Below are positions 54,831-63,294 of a stretch of 64,000 nt of DNA, piece after piece. The stretch comes from Sphingopyxis sp. QXT-31 (GTDB lineage Bacteria > Pseudomonadota > Alphaproteobacteria > Sphingomonadales > Sphingomonadaceae). The notes beneath the pieces were generated by a model. It worked only from the letters and a program-made list of their open reading frames with translations. It did no database searches and was not told the origin of the DNA. Numbering within the stretch: position 1 is the stretch's first letter; each line of letters opens with the position of its first letter. The DNA lies in assembly GCF_001984035.1 (NCBI RefSeq), contig NZ_CP019449.1:1922001-1986000 (forward strand). The letters are read 5' to 3'. The position numbers were made by a program, and so were the translations under genes.

Positions 54831-54861
54831 GGAGGCCAGAATAGCCAGACAACTAGGAGAT

Positions 54862-54876
54862 GGGAAATTGTTTCCC
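54862..54876. promoter_or_regulatory. Candidate TetR operator
   Basis: GGGAAATTGTTTCCC is a perfect 6+6 palindrome with a 3-base centre, upstream of the TetR gene start at 54830. The rest of the 54831-55076 gap shows no gene. Confidence 0.5.
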
Positions 54877-55076
54877 CTGCATCTTTACCATCCTATTGAC
54901 AGGCTCATCCTAACCACATCATTCCGACCGCAACCGTCCGCTTTCCACCCCATTACAGACGTTCGGCGGTTTGGCAGCAACGACGGTAGCCACAGGTCGG
55001 ACGGAGGCCCATCTGGACATAGCGAAGAATGGTGCGATGATCCGCCCATGGAAACGCTCAATAGTCGGCACGCCGA

Positions 55077-55892
55077 ATGATACCGCTAAGCGAGGCAATT
55101 GACTTCCTAAGCCAGTGCGCACCGCACGCTTGGGTGAAGCGTATGCTGCACGCCATGTTCTTGACCGACGAACTCCAGCCGTATTTTCTGTCCGGCCGTG
55201 TGAAGTCGGAAGTTAGCGTAGGCGAGATTTTGCTCGCTTTACCGGACAAAATGCTGGAGCCCCCTTCTGCTAAGCGAGACGCTGCGGTCAGAGAAAAATT
55301 CAGCCCCGAAATTGCCGACGCCATCAAAGATAAGAATTGGACCGACACATTCGTCGAATATGATACGGAGATTGAACCAGTCGAGGGCTTTGTGTTCGCC
55401 GAACTTGGTTTTATCCACTACGGAACAATAGACTGGAACAAGGGCGATCTTATTTGCGACTATATTCCAGAACGGGGTGAAAGACCTGATCATCTTTTTC
55501 ATGGCATCGAGGACATGCTTGGGACGGAATATGAACGTAATACTTCGACTGCGGAGTTTCGGGGCATGTTCCTTCCCATTGACAAGATCGAATTGCTTTT
55601 GCCGACTCACCGATTGATCCCGTCGGATCAACGGGCTTTAGGGCCGTCGCCAGAGAGGCGACCGATCGGGCGACCGCCCAAATGGGATTGGGAAGGCGCG
55701 ATGGCGGCTGTCGGCGCGTCCGCAAAGGAACGCGGCCTGCTGACAGGCGAGCCGGGCACGCAAGCCAAGATTGAAGCTGCCATGTCCGAATGGTTCATCG
55801 AACAAACGGGCGACGCTCCCACTATCAGCCAAATTCGCGGACGCGCCAGCCGGTTGGTCGAAATGGTCGAAAAGTCGAAAAAGGACGATTGA
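55077..55892 (+). CDS. Hypothetical protein of integrative element
   Basis: I do not recognise this 271-residue protein. It is acidic in the first 200 residues, with a Phe/Tyr-rich central part (WTDTFVEYDTEIEPVEGFVF, YGTIDWNKGDLICDYIPE). The C-terminal section PIGRPPKWDWEGAMAAV continues to SQIRGRASRLVEMVEKSKK, a pattern seen in mobile-element and phage proteins that may bind DNA. Base composition is clearly less GC-rich than the core genome. Confidence 0.7.
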   Translation: MIPLSEAIDFLSQCAPHAWVKRMLHAMFLTDELQPYFLSGRVKSEVSVGEILLALPDKMLEPPSAKRDAAVREKFSPEIADAIKDKNWTDTFVEYDTEIEPVEGFVFAELGFIHYGTIDWNKGDLICDYIPERGERPDHLFHGIEDMLGTEYERNTSTAEFRGMFLPIDKIELLLPTHRLIPSDQRALGPSPERRPIGRPPKWDWEGAMAAVGASAKERGLLTGEPGTQAKIEAAMSEWFIEQTGDAPTISQIRGRASRLVEMVEKSKKDD

Positions 55893-55989
55893 GGCCTTTT
55901 AGGCCATACAGGCCGCGCGCCGTACAACTTTCTGCGAATCACGCTCCCGCATCCGCTGGCATCCCGGCGGACAATCGCTGGAGCATGAA

Positions 55990-56157
55990 ATGGACGTCCT
56001 ATTTGTATCGGTCAATGACGCCGCCAAGATTTTGAACCTGGGCCGCACGTCAATTTATCAATTGATCAACGCGGGAACGCTGGAGACCCGAAAAATGGGT
56101 CGCCGCCGCGTCATCACGACGGAATCGATCCGGCGCCTCGCCGACACCGGCCTTTGA
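55990..56157 (+). CDS. AlpA/excisionase-like HTH protein, 55 aa
   Basis: A 55-codon frame beginning MDVLFVSVNDAAKILNLG, then RTSIYQLINAGTLETRKMGR and RVITTESIRRLADTGL, reads as a complete MerR-like HTH_17 domain as in AlpA and excisionase proteins. It ends 7 bases before the next gene, which also encodes an HTH protein. A role as recombination directionality factor or activator for the recombinase downstream is likely from position. Confidence 0.85.
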   Translation: MDVLFVSVNDAAKILNLGRTSIYQLINAGTLETRKMGRRRVITTESIRRLADTGL

Positions 56158-56164
56158 GCGCACC

Positions 56165-56650
56165 ATGTCGGGTAAGCGGGTCAATCCGCGCTTGGTGAAG
56201 CTACATCGGAGCTACAGCGTCGGCGAACTGGCGGCTTGTCTGGGCGTGCATAAAAACACGGTGCGCCATTGGCAGGACGAGGGCTTGGCGCCGATCGAGC
56301 GCGCCCGGCCGCTGCTGTTTCCGGGCGGCGCGGTGCGCGAATGGCTCACCAAGCGCAACGCATGTCGCAAGCGGCCCTGCCCGGCAGGAACGCTTTATTG
56401 CTTCCGGTGCCGCGAGCCGCGCCCGCCAGCGTTGGGGCTGGTCGAATATGTGCCGAGGAATTCGACGTCGGGCAGCGTGCGGGCGATCTGCGCGACGTGC
56501 GAAACGGTGATGCACCGGGGCGCGCGCCTTGCGTCGCTGGCGGCGATTCTGCCCGGCTGCGACGTCCAAATGGCGGAGGCACCAACACGATTAAAGGGCT
56601 GTTCCTCGCCCCCCTTAAATTGTGACTTGGAAAGGCAGACGATCAAATGA
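56165..56650 (+). CDS. HTH and zinc-finger-like protein associated with recombinase
   Basis: This 161-residue protein has an N-terminal HTH (YSVGELAACLGVHKNTVRHWQDEGLAPIE). Two CxxC pairs follow (YCFRCREPRP and RAICATCETVM), probably binding zinc. Its stop overlaps the recombinase start as ATGA. It probably binds the element's DNA with the recombinase. I do not recognise a named family. Confidence 0.75.
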   Translation: MSGKRVNPRLVKLHRSYSVGELAACLGVHKNTVRHWQDEGLAPIERARPLLFPGGAVREWLTKRNACRKRPCPAGTLYCFRCREPRPPALGLVEYVPRNSTSGSVRAICATCETVMHRGARLASLAAILPGCDVQMAEAPTRLKGCSSPPLNCDLERQTIK

Positions 56651-57774
56651 CGAAATACAGCGCCGCGAACGAGCGGATCAAACGGGAATATTTCGCCTAT
56701 CTGAAGGAAGCGAAGGGCCGCGACGACGCGACGATCGACGGCGTTGCAAAGTCGCTGGCGCGCTTTGAGGAATCGACCAAGGCGCGCGAGTTCAAGCGCT
56801 TTCACCGCGAACAAGCCAAGGCGTTCAAGGCGGCGCTGGCAAAGGCGGTCAATGTCCGCACGGGCGAGCGTATCAGCAAGGCGACAATGAATTCGACGCT
56901 GCGCGATCTGCGCGCCTTCTTTTTCTGGCTCGCTCACCTGCCCGGCTACAAATCGCATATCGCCTATGCCGACGCCGACTATTTCAACCTGTCCGACAAG
57001 GACGTCGCCGTGGCGCGGGCGAAACGCGAAAAGCGCGTACCGACGTTGGCGCAGGTCCGCCATGTTTTGTCCGCCATGCCGTCGGCAACGGTGCTGGAGC
57101 GGCGCGACCGGGCGCTGGTCGCCTTTGCCGCCTTGTCCGGGGCGCGTGTCGGCGCGCTCGCGTCGTTCCGCTTGGGCCATGTCAATCTGGCGGATGGCTA
57201 TGTCGAACAGGATGCGCGCGTCGTGCGCACCAAATTCGCCAAGACCTTTCGTACTTACCTAATGCCGATCGATGACGGCGCGCTGGCGCTGTTTACCGAA
57301 TGGGTTGGCGAGCTGGAGAGTGAGCATCATTGGGGGAGCGACGATCCGCTGTTCCCGGCGACGGAAATGGGGCTAGGCGAGGATGGCGGCTTTCGTCCGG
57401 CCGGGCTGTTGCGCAGCGGCTGGAGCACGACGCCGCCGATCAACGCGGTGTTCCGCCGCGCTTTCGAGGTGGCGGGCCTGCCCTATTACAACCCGCATTC
57501 GTTCCGCGACATGCTGGTGCGCCATGCCATGACGTTAAACCTGTCGCCGGAAACGATGAAATCGCTGGCTCAAAACTTGGGCCACGCCGACGTGCTGACG
57601 ACGTTTACAAGCTATGGCAACGTTCCGGTGCATCGGCAGGGGGAATTGATCCGGGCGATGGGCCAAAACTCCGATGCAGGCGACGTGCTGAACGACCCCA
57701 ATGTGCGGGCGCTGATCGCGGCGATTCAGGCGAAGGGAAATGGCGGCTTGCCCGGCAAGGGTGCGGGCCGCTAA
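56647..57774 (+). CDS. Second tyrosine site-specific recombinase
   Basis: This 375-residue protein lacks a DUF4102 domain. It has a SAM-like core-binding domain (DDATIDGVAKSLARFEESTK, TMNSTLRDLRAFFFWLAHLPG) and catalytic residues Arg in LSGARVGALASFR, HSFRDML, LGHADVLTTFTSYGNV (His and nucleophile Tyr). It is unlike the integrase next to the tRNA and is part of a three-gene unit with the two HTH genes before it, 25 bp ahead of the restriction-modification genes. Confidence 0.9.
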   Translation: MTKYSAANERIKREYFAYLKEAKGRDDATIDGVAKSLARFEESTKAREFKRFHREQAKAFKAALAKAVNVRTGERISKATMNSTLRDLRAFFFWLAHLPGYKSHIAYADADYFNLSDKDVAVARAKREKRVPTLAQVRHVLSAMPSATVLERRDRALVAFAALSGARVGALASFRLGHVNLADGYVEQDARVVRTKFAKTFRTYLMPIDDGALALFTEWVGELESEHHWGSDDPLFPATEMGLGEDGGFRPAGLLRSGWSTTPPINAVFRRAFEVAGLPYYNPHSFRDMLVRHAMTLNLSPETMKSLAQNLGHADVLTTFTSYGNVPVHRQGELIRAMGQNSDAGDVLNDPNVRALIAAIQAKGNGGLPGKGAGR

Positions 57775-57799
57775 GCCATCCCCAAAGGGGAGCGCGCGC

Positions 57800-59620
57800 G
57801 TGCCGGAACTGCAATTCAAGGGCAAGGAATTCGTCCATAATCACCATTTGACGGTGCCGTTCCGGCCGCTGGAAATCGATGCGGCCAAGGGCATCGGAGC
57901 GCCCGCGCTCGACGGCAATCTGATCATTCACGGCGACAATCTGCACGCGCTGAAGGCGTTGCTGCCGACGCACGCGGGCAAGGTAGACTGCATCTTTATC
58001 GACCCGCCCTACAACACCGGCAACGAAGGCTGGGCGTATAACGATAACGTCAATTCGCCGATGATCCGCGAATGGCTTTCGGGCAATCCCATCGGCCTGG
58101 AAGACGGGCTACGGCACGACAAATGGGCGTGCATGATGTGGCCCCGCCTAAAGTTGCTGCATGAACTGCTGGCTGAGAATGGCAGTTTCTGGATGACTTT
58201 GGACGAGAATGAGATTCAGCACGCGCGTTGTATTCTCGATGAAATCTTTGGCGCATCTAACTTTGTTGACACCGTCATTTGGCACAAGAACTACGCCCCA
58301 AAGGCGACAGTGCAGTATTTCTCATCTGACCACGATTACCTACTCGTCTACGCGAAAAAAATCGACCTTTGGCTTCCTAACTTATTAGCTCGAACAGGGG
58401 CGCAAGACGAGGTTTATCGCAATCCTGACAACGATCCTCGCGGCCGGTGGCGCCCAAACAATCTTGCTGCGAGAAATTATTACAGCAAAGGGACTTATTC
58501 AATCACGTGCCCATCGGGACGGGTTATTCCGGGTCCGCCGCAGGGGTCCTATTGGCGCGTCTCGGAAGAGAAGTTACGATCCTTAGACGCAGACAATCGA
58601 ATTTGGTGGGGCGAGGACGGAAACAATGTTCCCGCTCCAAAAATCTTTCTTAGCGAGGTCCGCGAAGGGCGGGTGCCGCAGACGCTTTGGCATTGGAGCG
58701 AGGTTGGTCACACTCAGGAAGCCAAGAGGGAATTGCTGCAAATATTCTCGGATAGGGATGACGTATTCATCACTCCAAAGCCTACCCGCTTGATCGACCG
58801 AGTGCTGGCGCTGGCGGTGAGGGCAGAAGGAAATCCCGTTGTCCTAGATTCCTTTTCAGGGTCCGGCACAACGGCCCACGCGGTCCTCGCCGCCAACGCC
58901 CGCGACGGCGGCAATCGGCACTTCATTTTGGTTGAGGGCGAAGATTACGCCGACACGCTAACCGCCGAACGAGTGCGCCGCGTCATTAACGGCTACAGTT
59001 TCACGGGGACGCAGCGGGAGGAACTGCTGCGCGAGCCCCTGACCTTTTCCAAGCTCCGCAACGCTAACGCCTTGCTGGAAAAGGTGCAGGGCATCGAAAC
59101 CCTCGACGGCCCCAAATATGATCGCATCAAATCGACGGTGAAGGATGGCGCACTGATCGTCACCGGCGAACGCGACGTTGCCGAAACAACGCCGGGGTTG
59201 GGCGGCGCCTTCACCTATTGCACGCTGGGCGCCCCGATCGAAATGGACGCGATCCTTTCGGGCGAAGCTTTGCCGTCACTCGACGCGATGGCGGGGCTGT
59301 TGTGGCATACCGCGACCGCGCAGCCGTTCGATCCGGCCGCGATGGCGCCCGCGCCCGATATCGGCGAGGGCGCGATGCGGCTGGGCGAATTCGCGGGGCG
59401 GACCTATTGGCTGTTCTATCGCGACGATCTGGACTGGCTGAAATCGGGCGAGGCGGCGTTGTCGCTGAGCAAGGCGCGGGCGATTGCCGCGACGACGCCG
59501 GGCAATCATCTTGTCTTTGCGCCCGCCAAATTCGTGTCGCGCGAGTTGCTCGCTCGCGAAGGGCTGGACGTCGAATATGCGCCGCTGCCGTTTGCGCTCT
59601 ATCGGCTGGAAACCGCCTGA
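57800..59620 (+). CDS. Type III restriction-modification system, N6-adenine methyltransferase subunit (Mod)
   Basis: A GTG at 57800, preceded by AGGGGAG, gives 606 residues. The catalytic DPPY (68-71, FIDPPYNTGNEGW) precedes the SAM motif SGSGTTAHAVL at about 352, the order of beta-class N6-adenine enzymes. The C-terminal part (YWLFYRDDLDWL) is typical of Mod. The middle, roughly 58170-58860 and including the target-recognition region, is visibly less GC-rich than both ends, indicating recombination. The res gene starts one base after the stop. Confidence 0.87.
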   Translation: MPELQFKGKEFVHNHHLTVPFRPLEIDAAKGIGAPALDGNLIIHGDNLHALKALLPTHAGKVDCIFIDPPYNTGNEGWAYNDNVNSPMIREWLSGNPIGLEDGLRHDKWACMMWPRLKLLHELLAENGSFWMTLDENEIQHARCILDEIFGASNFVDTVIWHKNYAPKATVQYFSSDHDYLLVYAKKIDLWLPNLLARTGAQDEVYRNPDNDPRGRWRPNNLAARNYYSKGTYSITCPSGRVIPGPPQGSYWRVSEEKLRSLDADNRIWWGEDGNNVPAPKIFLSEVREGRVPQTLWHWSEVGHTQEAKRELLQIFSDRDDVFITPKPTRLIDRVLALAVRAEGNPVVLDSFSGSGTTAHAVLAANARDGGNRHFILVEGEDYADTLTAERVRRVINGYSFTGTQREELLREPLTFSKLRNANALLEKVQGIETLDGPKYDRIKSTVKDGALIVTGERDVAETTPGLGGAFTYCTLGAPIEMDAILSGEALPSLDAMAGLLWHTATAQPFDPAAMAPAPDIGEGAMRLGEFAGRTYWLFYRDDLDWLKSGEAALSLSKARAIAATTPGNHLVFAPAKFVSRELLAREGLDVEYAPLPFALYRLETA

Positions 59621-59621
59621 C

Positions 59622-62243
59622 ATGGCATTTCGCGAACTGGATTATCAGGCGCGGGCGTTGCGAGCGCTCGACGACTGGCTGGAACGGCTGGCGAAGGAAA
59701 AGGCCGAGGCCGACGAAATAGCGGCCCTGTTCGCAAGCAAACCGAACCTGAAGCAAATCATCCCCGACTTTGCCGCCGACGCTTGGGCGCGGCTGGCGGC
59801 GGACAAGGGGGTGCCGGGTGGACGCCCCTATGCGCCGCGCCAGTCGGGCGACGGTCGGCCGGTGCCCAATGCGACGCTGAAAGTGCCGACGGGCGGCGGC
59901 AAGACCTATCTGGCGTGCGCTGCGCTGTCGCGCATCTTTGGCCGCTATATGGCGGCGAATACGGGCATGGTGCTGTGGATCGTGCCCAATGAGGCGATCT
60001 ATAGCCAGACGCTGAAGGCGCTGCGCGACCGCGACCATGCCTATCGCCAGACGCTCGACCGCGCGGCGGCGGGGCGCGTCGTCATCTTGGAAAAGGGTGA
60101 CACGCTGAACCGCCAGGACGTCGCGGCGAACCTGTGCGTCATGGTGTTGATGCTGCAATCGTCTAACCGCGAAAATCAGGACAGCCTTCGCCTGTTCCGC
60201 GACCGGGGCGACGTGCATGGTTTCGTCCCCGGCGAAGGCGAGCAAGCGGCGCACAAGGCGTTGCTAGACGCAGTGCCTAATCTTTCGACCTATGATCTGG
60301 GCGACGGCATCTCGGCTTGGCCGATGGTCAAATCGAGCATGGGCAACGCGATGCGGATCATCCGGCCGGTTGTCATCATGGACGAAGGCCAGCGCGCGGT
60401 CAGTGACCTGGCCTATCGCACGCTTTATGGTTTCAACCCTTCGCTGGTGCTGGAACTGACCGCGACGCCCAAGGACGTTGCGGCGCGTGCCGCGACCCGC
60501 ACGGCGCCCGCGCGCGAAGGCCGGGCCGCGAATATCCTTGTCGAGATCACCGGGCGCGAACTGGAGCGCGAGGGCATGATCAAAATGCCCATGAATGTCG
60601 CCCCTATGCCGGGCACCGAATGGCAGGCGACGCTGGCCAAGGCATGGGAGCAACTGGAGGCGCTGGACCGCACCGCGCGCGCCTATCAGGGCGATGGCGG
60701 GCGCTATATCCGGCCGATCCTGTTGATTCAGGTCGAACGCACCGGCGCGGAACAGGCTGACGCGGGCTTCATTCATGCAAACGACGCGCGCGACTGGCTG
60801 AAAGCGGTGGCGCAGCTCGACGACGACGAAATCGCGTTTAAGACCGCCGAAACCAATGATCTGGACAAGCCGGAGAACCGCGACCTGCTAAGCCCGCAAT
60901 GCCGGGTTCGCGCGATCATCACCAAGGCGGCGCTGGCGGAAGGGTGGGATTGTCCCTTTGCCTATGTGCTTTGCGCGCTCGCAGCGAACGGCAACGAAGG
61001 CGCGATGACGCAGCTTGTCGGGCGCATCCTTCGCCAGCCGCACGCGACCAAGACCGGCGTGGACGCGCTCGACGAATGCTATGTGTTCGCGCACCGCGCC
61101 GACACGCGAGCGACGGTGGACGCGATCAAGCGCGGGCTTCAGGGCGACGGGCTGGGCGATCTGGCGATCGACGTGATGCTGGCATCGGGCGCCGGTGCGA
61201 CAGGCGGCGCGGCGCGAACAATCTACCGGCGGCCGGAATTCAGGGCAGCCGCGATTGCCCTGCCGCAGGTGCTGTTTCTTGAGGGAGAGGGCGCGGCGCG
61301 CCCGCTGGACGCTGAGACCGATCTGTTCCCGTATGTCGATTGGGGGCTGGTCGATCTGGGCGCATTGGCGGCGACGCTGCCCAAGGATCGACCCGCTAGC
61401 GATCATCAACTTGTTCGGTTGCGCGCAGGCGATGCGGGCGTCGAATCGGAACAGGCTTCTGCGATCATCGGCGACGCCGCATTCGACGCGGCTTATGCGG
61501 TGCGTTCGATCGCCGACATTGTGCCGAACAGCTTTACCGCTTGGGGACTGATCGACGCGCTTGTCGGTAAGCTGCGGGGGCTGGGCTGGACCGACGCCGC
61601 CATCGGGCGCCACGCTTCCTTCATCATCGAAGAATTGCGCAAGTTGCTGGCTACCGAACGCGATAACCAGTCGGCGGCGCTATTCGCGGCGGGGCTGGAA
61701 AGCGGCGCGGTGCAATTTGCGTTGCGTGGCGACGACCGCGACTGGCGCGCGCCCGCCACGATCGCGACGGCGCAGGCCGAGGGCGCCCCCCAATTGACCG
61801 CATCGAATGGCGGGCCGCTGGAGCGCAGCCTGTTCCTGCCGATCTACCGGGCCGATCTGAACGACGCGGAACAAAGCGTCGCCGTCTATCTCGACCGCTA
61901 TGACGCGGTGCGCTGGTGGCACCGGAACGGATCAACGCGCGGCAACTATGGCTTGCGCGGCTGGCGGCGCGGCAACGTCTATCCCGACTTCCTGATCGCG
62001 GCCGCGCGCGACGAAGCGGAGAGCGAACGCGTCGTTGTGATGGAAACCAAGGGCGAACAGCTCGCCGGGAATCACGACACCGAATATAAGCGGGCATTGC
62101 TCGCGTCCCTGACTGCCGCGTTCGGCCGGGATGCGCGCGGCGGCGCGCAACTGGACTTGGCCGAGCCGTTCACCTTTGGCGCGGCCGTCGTCATGTTCGA
62201 CGATCTGGACGCCCAATTTCCGGCGCTCATTCGGGGTGGCTAG
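59622..62243 (+). CDS. Type III restriction enzyme, helicase/nuclease subunit (Res)
   Basis: This 873-residue SF2 ATPase has Walker A PTGGGKT (89-95), a DEAD-like VVIMDEGQRAVSDLAY, ELTATPK, and motif VI region MTQLVGRILRQP. The C-terminal nuclease fits PD-(D/E)xK as NVYPDFLIAA with VVVMETKGEQL. Together with Mod it makes a complete type III system that cuts DNA between inversely oriented unmethylated sites. The frame appears intact. Confidence 0.9.
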   Translation: MAFRELDYQARALRALDDWLERLAKEKAEADEIAALFASKPNLKQIIPDFAADAWARLAADKGVPGGRPYAPRQSGDGRPVPNATLKVPTGGGKTYLACAALSRIFGRYMAANTGMVLWIVPNEAIYSQTLKALRDRDHAYRQTLDRAAAGRVVILEKGDTLNRQDVAANLCVMVLMLQSSNRENQDSLRLFRDRGDVHGFVPGEGEQAAHKALLDAVPNLSTYDLGDGISAWPMVKSSMGNAMRIIRPVVIMDEGQRAVSDLAYRTLYGFNPSLVLELTATPKDVAARAATRTAPAREGRAANILVEITGRELEREGMIKMPMNVAPMPGTEWQATLAKAWEQLEALDRTARAYQGDGGRYIRPILLIQVERTGAEQADAGFIHANDARDWLKAVAQLDDDEIAFKTAETNDLDKPENRDLLSPQCRVRAIITKAALAEGWDCPFAYVLCALAANGNEGAMTQLVGRILRQPHATKTGVDALDECYVFAHRADTRATVDAIKRGLQGDGLGDLAIDVMLASGAGATGGAARTIYRRPEFRAAAIALPQVLFLEGEGAARPLDAETDLFPYVDWGLVDLGALAATLPKDRPASDHQLVRLRAGDAGVESEQASAIIGDAAFDAAYAVRSIADIVPNSFTAWGLIDALVGKLRGLGWTDAAIGRHASFIIEELRKLLATERDNQSAALFAAGLESGAVQFALRGDDRDWRAPATIATAQAEGAPQLTASNGGPLERSLFLPIYRADLNDAEQSVAVYLDRYDAVRWWHRNGSTRGNYGLRGWRRGNVYPDFLIAAARDEAESERVVVMETKGEQLAGNHDTEYKRALLASLTAAFGRDARGGAQLDLAEPFTFGAAVVMFDDLDAQFPALIRGG

Positions 62244-62263
62244 CGAAATTAATTTCGAGCGGT

Positions 62264-62282
62264 GGGGGTACATTTGGGGGTA
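62264..62282. repeat. Integrase arm-type repeats, right end
   Basis: GGGGGTA occurs at 62264-62270 and 62276-62282, 12 bp apart, just after the res stop. These match the repeats at 51671-51751, as expected for integrase arm sites at both ends of the element. Between here and the metallopeptidase end at 62505 no gene is visible. Confidence 0.5.
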
Positions 62283-62340
62283 CGGGCACCTCTGCGTCAA
62301 AACTATTCACGCAAAGTCAATTACTTAAGTTCACAAGTCT

Positions 62341-62352
62341 AGTCCTGTAAGC
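62341..62352. other. attR core (partial tRNA-Thr 3' copy)
   Basis: AGTCCTGTAAGC is identical to 51538-51549. The flanks keep only partial identity with the tRNA T-arm and CCA region. Confidence 0.55.
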
Positions 62353-62504
62353 ACCACTACCTTCAGCAGAGAAATCCGGGACGTAAGGCCAAAGGGGCTT
62401 TCGCGTGGGACGTTCTTTGGGTCCTGTTTGGGTGGCTTTGGGCAGGAAGAACGGCCCGACCCACGCTATACCCCGGTCCCAACATATCCCCGAATCTCGC
62501 TCGC

Positions 62505-62801
62505 TTAGCGCTGGGCGTCTCGCTTTCGCCAGTTTGGTATGTGCATCGTCATTATCGCTTTGAAAAGGCGGCTATGATGCGGGTAGCGTAGGTGAAGCAA
62601 TTCGTGCGCAATCACGAAGTCTCTGAACTCGGGTTCTCGGTCGGCCAGGTCCATTGCCAGCGTAATTACACCAGCCGACGAACATGATCCCCATTTGCGC
62701 CGCATGGGGTAAACCCGCACTATTCGCGGATTGACCTTCAACTTTACCGACCATCGAATAACGCGCATCTTGAGGTCGATCGCGCCGCCTTCCTGCATCA
62801 C
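62505..62801 (-). CDS. Short YgjP/M48-like metallopeptidase
   Basis: This 98-residue protein (97 if the ATG at 62798 is used) has the zinc motif VIAHELLHLRYPHHSRLF (HExxH plus a third His) and RRKWGSCSSAGVITL. Short proteins of this kind often follow hsdR in type I restriction operons, and this one starts with a GTGA overlap on the hsdR remnant stop. Its substrate is unknown. Confidence 0.8.
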   Translation of the reverse strand: MMQEGGAIDLKMRVIRWSVKLKVNPRIVRVYPMRRKWGSCSSAGVITLAMDLADREPEFRDFVIAHELLHLRYPHHSRLFKAIMTMHIPNWRKRDAQR

Positions 62802-63294
62802 GACAGCAGCGACCGCATGATCAAGTCCACGATCCGCGTCCGGTCCTCGTCACTTAGGTCGAGAAGCGGCAGATAAAGCGCGCCGCGCAATCGCCTGCGT
62901 TCATCATCATTGAGCAAGGCGTTGGGATAGCGCGCGCGAAGCTCATCGATTAGTCCCGCGACTTGCCGCACGTCGATGTCGCCGCCAGTCAGCGCGGGGT
63001 CGTCGCGCAGCGCGATCATGACGCCGAATGCGTCGGCAGAAAGGCCGCTCGCCTTGGCCTCTGCGATCAGTGCCTCTTTTTCTGCCGCCAATGCTCCCAG
63101 CAGATCGATCGCGGCCAACCCGGTAACGTTCCGGCTTTCCATGTCCTTCAAAATGCGTTCGGCGCGGTCCTTTAGCGGCTGGAGGATCGGCGCATTGGCT
63201 TGATCTTCGTCCACTTCCTTCTGCAAGCCGCGCATTGGTTTCGCGGGTCTCCAAAAAATGGTCGAAAATCTGCTTATCGAGGTCGGTCGCCTGA
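62798..63294 (-). pseudogene. hsdR: Type I restriction HsdR, C-terminal remnant with frameshift
   Basis: The final 120 residues (LQKEVDEDQANAPILQPL, LKDMESRNVTGLAAIDLLGALAAEKEAL, RTRIVDLIMRSLLS) look like the C-terminal helical domain of HsdR. The short upstream piece DKQIFDHFLETRETNARL lies in another frame, with the switch near 63224-63232, consistent with one extra base. The nuclease and motor domains are missing: the integrase gene next to it ends at 63295. This is a relic of a replaced type I system. Confidence 0.65.

Larger units (their letters stand above)
51538..62352. mobile_element. Integrative element inserted at tRNA-Thr
   Basis: A tyrosine integrase gene starts about 200 bp after the tRNA. 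The 12-bp tRNA segment AGTCCTGTAAGC (51538-51549) recurs at 62341-62352, flanked by further imperfect similarity (CACA, AGT, ACCA). GGGGGTA repeats cluster at both ends. The cargo is atypical for the genome: TetR/hydrolase, HTH genes, a recombinase and a type III restriction-modification system. Some genes are visibly less GC-rich than the core. The right boundary is less certain than the left. Confidence 0.7.

Noticed and set aside
62320..62360. A second tRNA gene
   Set aside because: Only the T-arm/acceptor part resembles tRNA-Thr; no D or anticodon arm is present. It is better explained as an attachment-site copy.
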